A stretch of 41,055 bases of DNA from Gammaproteobacteria bacterium (lineage in GTDB: Bacteria; Pseudomonadota; Gammaproteobacteria; DSM-19610). A program made the position numbers and the translations under genes. This document shows, in pieces, positions 36,472 through 41,055 of the stretch (the first letter of the stretch is position 1; every line of letters begins with the position of its first letter). The notes beneath the pieces are model-generated. The model was not told the origin of the DNA. It did no database searches and saw only the letters and a program-made list of their open reading frames with translations. The stretch covers positions 1 through 41,055 of the forward strand of contig WGBO01000030.1 in assembly GCA_015494295.1 (NCBI GenBank), read 5' to 3'.

Positions 36472-36777
36472 TCAGCCAGCTCTTTCCTGGACCACCACCC
36501 AGGGCGCCACCACCGCGGCCCACAACTCGGCTTCGCCACTGCTCCAGGCCTTTGCCACATCGTTGGGCAGGTAGCGTACCTGCTCACTGGTCAGCCAGGC
36601 CTCGACCTTTTCCTTGTCGTCATTGGCGAAACAGGTCGCCACCTCGATCAGATCCAGCTCGCTGTCCACCTGGATGACCACGCCGCGGGCGAAATGGGGT
36701 TCCAGCGCCTCCCAACTGACGCGGGCCGTCTCGCGCAGCAGGTCGGCGTGGGTATAGCGCGGAGTCTCTTCATTCAT
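36472..36777 (-). CDS. DUF2288 family protein
   Basis: A 101-residue cytosolic protein of the DUF2288 family, function unknown. Characteristic phrases are TPRYTHADLLRETARVSWEAL at the start and the central VIQVDSELDLIEVATCFANDD. The ATG at 36777 is 11 bp behind the end of the spermidine-synthase-like gene, so both are in one unit. A GAGGTTGAAGG stretch serves as ribosome site; a TTG 15 bases upstream is in frame and less likely. Confidence 0.8.
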   Translation of the reverse strand: MNEETPRYTHADLLRETARVSWEALEPHFARGVVIQVDSELDLIEVATCFANDDKEKVEAWLTSEQVRYLPNDVAKAWSSGEAELWAAVVAPWVVVQERAG

Positions 36778-36788
36778 GACCTTCAACC

Positions 36789-37541
36789 TCAATCAAAGAG
36801 TGTGCGGATACGGTAGGCGAGTCTGTTGGAACGGCGACGCGGATTGAGCTCGGGAATCTCCGTCAGCCGTTCACGCAACTGACGGGTTGTGGCGGGCCGG
36901 CGCAGAAACACCCCGACCTCATTGTAATTCTGCGCCGTGGTCAGGCAAAAGCCCGTTTCGAACCTGTTGCGACAGGCCGCCTGCGAAACGTAGGCGGACA
37001 CCCCCAGCTCCAGGCGCGAGGCGAAATTGCTGACGATGGCGCCGTCGCCGGACAGCAGGCCGAGCAAGGCGCCGGCCCATTCGCGACCCGCGTGCACCGC
37101 GCGCTGAGGCTCACCGTCCACATCGCCGAACAGATCGTCGATGATCAGGTCGAAAGCCGGGCCGCGGTAGCGGCGCACCCAGTCGGTCGCGTCCGCCTCG
37201 ATCAGCTCGACGTCGTCCCCGCGCACCCCGAAAAAACGCCGCGCCACCGACAGGTGAACCGGATTCAACTCCACCCCGGTTACCTGCTGCGGCCGCACGA
37301 AACGACGCAGGTTCTGGATCACCGCCCCGCCCCCGACACCCAGCACCAGTATGCGCTGCAACTCGCCAGGACGAAAAAAGAACGCCGGCAACAGCAACAG
37401 GTCCCACACGCTGCCCGTCACCGGCCGCGCGGGATTGTACTGGCTGTGGAACACCCCGTTGGTGTACAGGCGCAGACTGCGCCCCGCGCGGCGCACCTGG
37501 TAGTCCACAGCCCCCGAACGCTTTTGCCAAACAATGCTCAT
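36789..37541 (-). CDS. Spermidine-synthase-like methyltransferase-fold protein
   Basis: A 250-residue protein with a Rossmann fold of the spermidine synthase/SAM-methyltransferase type. The glycine-rich motif VLGVGGGAVIQNL (about 82-94), the acidic end of strand two (VELNP) and DLIIDDLFGD are visible. The N-terminal tetramerisation beta domain of true spermidine synthases is short here, so it may not bind decarboxylated SAM. Its role could be polyamine synthesis or a methyltransferase; the sequence does not decide. The ATG at 37541 lies close behind AGGATGGGACG. It is transcribed away from mrp, with a terminator in between, and toward DUF2288. Confidence 0.8.
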   Translation of the reverse strand: MSIVWQKRSGAVDYQVRRAGRSLRLYTNGVFHSQYNPARPVTGSVWDLLLLPAFFFRPGELQRILVLGVGGGAVIQNLRRFVRPQQVTGVELNPVHLSVARRFFGVRGDDVELIEADATDWVRRYRGPAFDLIIDDLFGDVDGEPQRAVHAGREWAGALLGLLSGDGAIVSNFASRLELGVSAYVSQAACRNRFETGFCLTTAQNYNEVGVFLRRPATTRQLRERLTEIPELNPRRRSNRLAYRIRTLFD

Positions 37542-37584
37542 CGTCCCATCCTGCCACACCCACCCCCAAAAGGGGACGGAGCAC

Positions 37585-37620
37585 AAAAAAGCCCGGCGCT
37601 CCGCGGGGAGGGCCGGGCCG
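37585..37620 (-). terminator. Rho-independent terminator behind mrp
   Basis: On the minus strand GCCCGGC pairs with GCCGGGC around a GC-rich loop and runs into TTTTTT. It lies about 20 nt past the mrp stop codon. A good intrinsic terminator for mrp. Confidence 0.85.
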
Positions 37621-37638
37621 GGGGGAGGAACCGCCGGA

Positions 37639-38730
37639 TCAGTTGTTCTCGATCACGATCTGCGGGAACTTGGCGGCGTGATTCTTGGACTTCTGCGACA
37701 GCTTGGCCGCGGTGCGGCGGGCAATCTCGCGGTAGATCTGGGCGATGCGGCCTTCCGGGTCGGCAACCACCGAGGGGCGTCCGGCGTCCACTTCCTCGCG
37801 GATGGTCTTGTCCAGGGGCAGCGCACCGAGGAAGTCGACATCGTACTGGTCGGACATGCGCTGACCGCCGCCCTCGCCAAAGATGTGCTCCTCGTGGCCA
37901 CACTGGCTGCAGATGTGGATGCTCATGTTCTCGATGATACCCAGCACCGGCACCTCGACCTTCTCGAACATCTTGAGCCCCTTGCGGGCGTCCAGCAGTG
38001 CGATATCCTGCGGCGTGGTGACGATCACCGCGCCACTCACCGGCACCTGCTGGGCCAGCGTGAGCTGCACGTCACCGGTGCCCGGCGGCAGATCGATGAC
38101 CAGGTAGTCGAGGTTGTTCCAGTTGGTGTCGTTGAGCAACTGCTGCAGGGCCTGGGTGACCATGGGGCCACGCCAGATCATCGGGGTTTCCTCGTCGACC
38201 AGGAAACCGATGGACATGGTCTGGATATGGTAGCTGACCAGCGGCTCCAGGGTCTGGCCGTCCCTGGACTCGGGCTGACCGCTGATACCAAGCATGCGCG
38301 GCTGGCTGGGACCGTAGATATCGGCGTCCAGCACGCCCACCGAAGCGCCCTCGGCGGACAGCGCCAGGGCCAGGTTGGTGGCGGTGGTGGACTTGCCGAC
38401 GCCACCCTTGCCGGAAGCGACGGCAATGATATTCTTGATGCCACTGATGGTCTTGACGCCCTTCTGCACCGAGTGTGCCTGGATCGCCGTGCTGATGTTG
38501 ATGCGCGCCTTCGCCACGCCGTCCAGCGACTCGACCATGCCCTTGAGTTTCTCGGCAAGCTCGCCCTTGTAGCCATCGGCGGGGAAGCCCAGGACCACGT
38601 CGACCACCACCTGGTCGCCTTCGATCATGATGTTGCGGACCGTCTTGGCGGACACCAGGTCGGTTTCCAGGTAAGGATCGACGTACTCCTTCAGTTTGCT
38701 CTCGACTTGCTGCTGGGTAACCTCAGCCAT
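37639..38730 (-). CDS. mrp: Mrp/ApbC iron-sulfur cluster carrier ATPase
   Basis: A 363-residue protein of the Mrp/ApbC family (NBP35-like), which carries and inserts [4Fe-4S] clusters. Residues 8-80 are the MIP18-like domain, and the P-loop deviant Walker A GKGGVGKST stands at 107-115. The C-terminal Fe-S site CSQC is in place (IHICSQCGHEE). AGAGGAAC lies before the ATG. It is divergent from metG, an arrangement found in many gammaproteobacteria, and an intrinsic terminator follows. Confidence 0.94.
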   Translation of the reverse strand: MAEVTQQQVESKLKEYVDPYLETDLVSAKTVRNIMIEGDQVVVDVVLGFPADGYKGELAEKLKGMVESLDGVAKARINISTAIQAHSVQKGVKTISGIKNIIAVASGKGGVGKSTTATNLALALSAEGASVGVLDADIYGPSQPRMLGISGQPESRDGQTLEPLVSYHIQTMSIGFLVDEETPMIWRGPMVTQALQQLLNDTNWNNLDYLVIDLPPGTGDVQLTLAQQVPVSGAVIVTTPQDIALLDARKGLKMFEKVEVPVLGIIENMSIHICSQCGHEEHIFGEGGGQRMSDQYDVDFLGALPLDKTIREEVDAGRPSVVADPEGRIAQIYREIARRTAAKLSQKSKNHAAKFPQIVIENN

Positions 38731-38885
38731 AGTGTTGTTCCTCTAGATCTCGATAACCGGCCGTCCGGCCTTGAAAATCCTGAAAATTTGAAGCGGCGAT
38801 TGTACACGGATCCGGAACGTCGGTCTTCACCCCGATTTGTACGGTTTACCCCCGCGCCGCGGGGATTCGCCGATTCCCGCCGCGC

Positions 38886-38914
38886 CTGCCAGAAGCCGGA
38901 ACATCTGGCATAAT
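38886..38914 (+). promoter_or_regulatory. Candidate promoter of metG
   Basis: CTGCCA (38886-38891) and CATAAT (38909-38914) are 17 bp apart and lie upstream of metG. The -35 is only a partial match (four of six). Expected transcription start is near 38921, giving a leader of about 27 nt. Confidence 0.4.
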
Positions 38915-38947
38915 GCCCCGCCATCCGTCCAACCGCACAGGAACAAC

Positions 38948-40954
38948 ATGTCTACCGCGCCACGCAAGATCCTGGTCACCAGCGCCCTGCCCTACGCCAA
39001 CGGCTCCATCCACCTGGGGCACCTGGTGGAATACATCCAGACCGACATCTGGGCGCGTTTCCAGAAAATGTGCGGCCACGAATGCTACTACGTGTGCGCC
39101 GACGACGCCCACGGCACACCCATCATGCTGCGCGCGCAGCAGGAAGGGGTCACGCCGGAAGCCCTGATCGAAAAGATGAACGCGGAACACCAGGCGGATT
39201 TCGCGGCCTTCCATATCGCCTTCGACAACTATTACAGCACCCACTCGCCGGAGAACCGGGCCTTTGCCGAGCAGATCTACCTGCGTCTGCGCGATGCCGG
39301 ACACATCGAGAAGCGCACCATCACCCAGTACTACGACCCGGAAAAGGAGATGTTCCTCCCCGACCGCTTCATCAAGGGCACCTGCCCGAAGTGCGGGGCC
39401 GAGGACCAGTACGGCGACAACTGCGAGGCCTGCGGCGCGACCTACGACGCCAGCGAACTGAAAAACCCGCGCTCGGTGCTGAGTGGCGCCACGCCGGTCG
39501 AACGCGAGTCGGAGCACTATTTCTTCAAGCTCTCGGACTTCAGCGACATGCTGACCGACTACCTGCGGACATCCACCCAGCCGGAAGTCGCCAACAAGAT
39601 GAAGGAGTGGCTGGAAGCCGGCCTGCAGGACTGGGACATATCCCGCGACGCGCCCTATTTCGGCTTCGAGATTCCCGACGCACCAGGCAAGTTCTTCTAC
39701 GTGTGGCTGGACGCGCCGATGGGTTACATGGCCAGTTTCAGAAACCTGTGCGACCGGCTGGGCATGAACTTCGACGACTGGTGGGGCCGCGACTCGGACG
39801 CCGAGCTGTACCATTTCATCGGCAAGGACATCCTGCGCTTCCACACCTTGTTCTGGCCGGCGGTGCTGGAAGGCTCGGGTTACCGCAAGCCGACGAAAGT
39901 GTTCGCGCACGGCTTCCTGACGGTGAACGGGCAGAAGATGTCCAAGTCGCGCGGTACCTTCATCAACGCGCGTACCTGGCTGGAGCACATCGACCCGGAA
40001 TACCTGCGCTATTACTACGCGGCCAAGCTGGCCGGCGGCGTCGACGACATCGACCTCAACCTGGAGGACTTCATCGCCCGTATCAACAGCGACCTGGTCG
40101 GCAAGTATGTGAACATCGCCAGCCGCACCGCGAACTTCATCGTCAAACAGTTCGGCGGCGAACTTCTGCCGCTGGAACACGCCATCCCCGATGACGCGGA
40201 ACGCGACGCCTACCTGGCGGACACCCTCGGCGCCTGCGACAAGGTCGCCACCCTGTTCGAGGCACGCGAATACGGTCAGGCCATCCGCGAGATCATGCGC
40301 CTCGCCGACCAGATCAACCAGTACTTCGACAGCAACGAACCCTGGAAACTGGCCAGGGATGCATCCCGGAAGGACAGACTGCACGGCATTTGCTCGCGCA
40401 TCCTGCACGGTTTCCATACGCTGTCCGTCCTGCTGGCGCCTATCCTGCCGACGATGACCGGGCGGGTAGCGACCGAGTTGTTCGGCAAGCCCGCCGCCTT
40501 CACCTGGTCCGACCTCGACCCGGCGGCCTTCCCCGCCACGCTCAACACGTTCAAGCACCTGGCCAGGCGCGTCGAACCGGGCGCCGTGGAAGCGATGCTG
40601 GAGGCCTCGAAGGAAGACCTGAAAGCCACCGAACACAAGACCGCGCCGGCCAGTGGCCCGCTCGCCGACGAGCCGGTCGCCGACACCATCGATTTCGACA
40701 GCTTTGCAAAGGTGGACCTGCGCATCGCCCGCATCGTCAAGGCCGAAGCCGTCGAAGGCGCCGACAAGCTGCTGCGCCTGACCCTCGACATCGGCGGCGA
40801 AACCCGCAACGTGTTCGCGGGAATCAAGAGCGCCTACCAGCCGCAGGATCTCGAAGGCCGTCTGACCGTCATGGTCGCCAACCTCGCCCCGCGCAAGATG
40901 CGCTTTGGCGTCTCCGAAGGCATGGTCCTTGCAGCCGGCCCCGGCGGCAAGGAC
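38948..40954 (+). CDS. metG: Methionyl-tRNA synthetase (3' end lost to fold-back)
   Basis: Methionyl-tRNA synthetase charges tRNA-Met. The visible part is about 669 residues. The class I HIGH-type motif is HLGH in [10 protein letters not shown], the zinc-binding knuckles are [17 protein letters not shown], and the KMSKS motif reads [11 protein letters not shown]-terminal tRNA-binding (Trbp111-like) domain begins near [16 protein letters not shown]. The real sequence can be followed to about AAGPGGKD (codon at 40952-40954); a short tail of some 20 residues should follow. After that the window holds the reverse complement of the preceding metG sequence, so the rest of the open frame is not metG. 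The start ATG at 38948 is preceded by a weak CAGGAAC site. Confidence 0.95.
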
Positions 40955-41055
40955 CATGCCTTCGGAGACGCCAAAGCGCATCTTGCGCGGGGCGAGGTTG
41001 GCGACCATGACGGTCAGACGGCCTTCGAGATCCTGCGGCTGGTAGGCGCTCTTGA
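40824..41055. repeat. Perfect long inverted repeat (fold-back) at the window end
   Basis: Positions 40824-40932 and 40947-41055 are exact reverse complements over 109 bp. The symmetry continues through the 14-bp middle with only a base mismatch at 40933/40946 and the central pair. The outer arm ends at the last base of the window. Since the left arm is genuine metG sequence, the right arm is a copy running back. It is likely a snap-back or contig-end artefact nucleated at a natural hairpin inside metG. Confidence 0.95.

Noticed and set aside
38846..41008. Minus-strand frame of 720 codons over metG
   Set aside because: metG is certain on the plus strand; the minus frame even enters the fold-back region and has no domain.
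40390..41010. Plus-strand frame of 206 codons at the window end
   Set aside because: It is out of frame with metG and ends within the fold-back.

Overview
The window is a 41 kb piece of a GC-rich bacterial chromosome, most probably from a gammaproteobacterium with anaerobic respiration. The evidence for the group is a set of family markers: a YaiL/DUF2058 protein ending in the family's ...VPDDLMW tail, a stand-alone second elongation factor G (FusA2 type), YheS, YaiI, RhlE, Mrp next to metG, and a LpxL/HtrB-type acyltransferase. NnrS, a periplasmic di-haem peroxidase and a NapA-like molybdoenzyme cluster point to a facultative denitrifier or a sulfur- or metalloid-respiring organism. I see no tRNA, rRNA, CRISPR array, insertion sequence or prophage.

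Layout. 1-3.2 kb: housekeeping genes on the minus strand (DUF2058, DEDDh exonuclease, a kinase fusion). 3.2-5.8 kb: a di-haem cytochrome c peroxidase divergent from a receiver-AraC regulator across an AT-rich gap. 5.8-6.2 kb: remnant of an ABC exporter ATPase with two frameshifts. 6.2-9.5 kb: a coiled-coil membrane protein, a thiamine-binding-family protein and fusA2. 9.8-12.4 kb: a periplasmic binding protein overlapping a PAS histidine kinase. 12.4-21.6 kb: the centrepiece, a nine-gene minus-strand cluster (NapC-like multihaem cytochrome, di-haem cytochrome c, Tat-exported NapA/NasA-like molybdoenzyme, NapG, NapH, second NapG, FixH-like protein, second NapH-like polyferredoxin, NapF). A near-perfect FNR/Anr box sits at about -42 of its predicted promoter. 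21.7-31.2 kb: yheS, a receiver-TPR/histidine kinase pair, a small membrane protein with a K+ channel, an acyltransferase, a CDGSH protein and a DASS transporter. 31.2-38.9 kb: thioredoxin-HEAT protein, NnrS with a small partner, RhlE, YaiI, a DnaA-box-containing AT-rich gap, DUF2288, a spermidine-synthase-like protein and Mrp. 38.9 kb to the end: metG.

How the parts fit. The molybdoenzyme cluster looks like a quinol-dependent respiratory chain. NapC-like and NapH/NapG proteins would draw electrons from the quinol pool, the di-haem cytochrome would carry them in the periplasm, and the Mo protein would reduce an oxyanion whose identity the sequence does not settle. The cluster has no NapB or NapD and a duplicated Fe-S module, so it is not a standard nap operon. 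Other points worth attention are a cluster of DnaA boxes beside an AT-rich segment (36.2-36.45 kb), an 11-bp intercistronic hairpin behind the Mo gene, and the window end, where metG runs into a 109-bp-arm perfect fold-back that is probably an assembly or amplification artefact.
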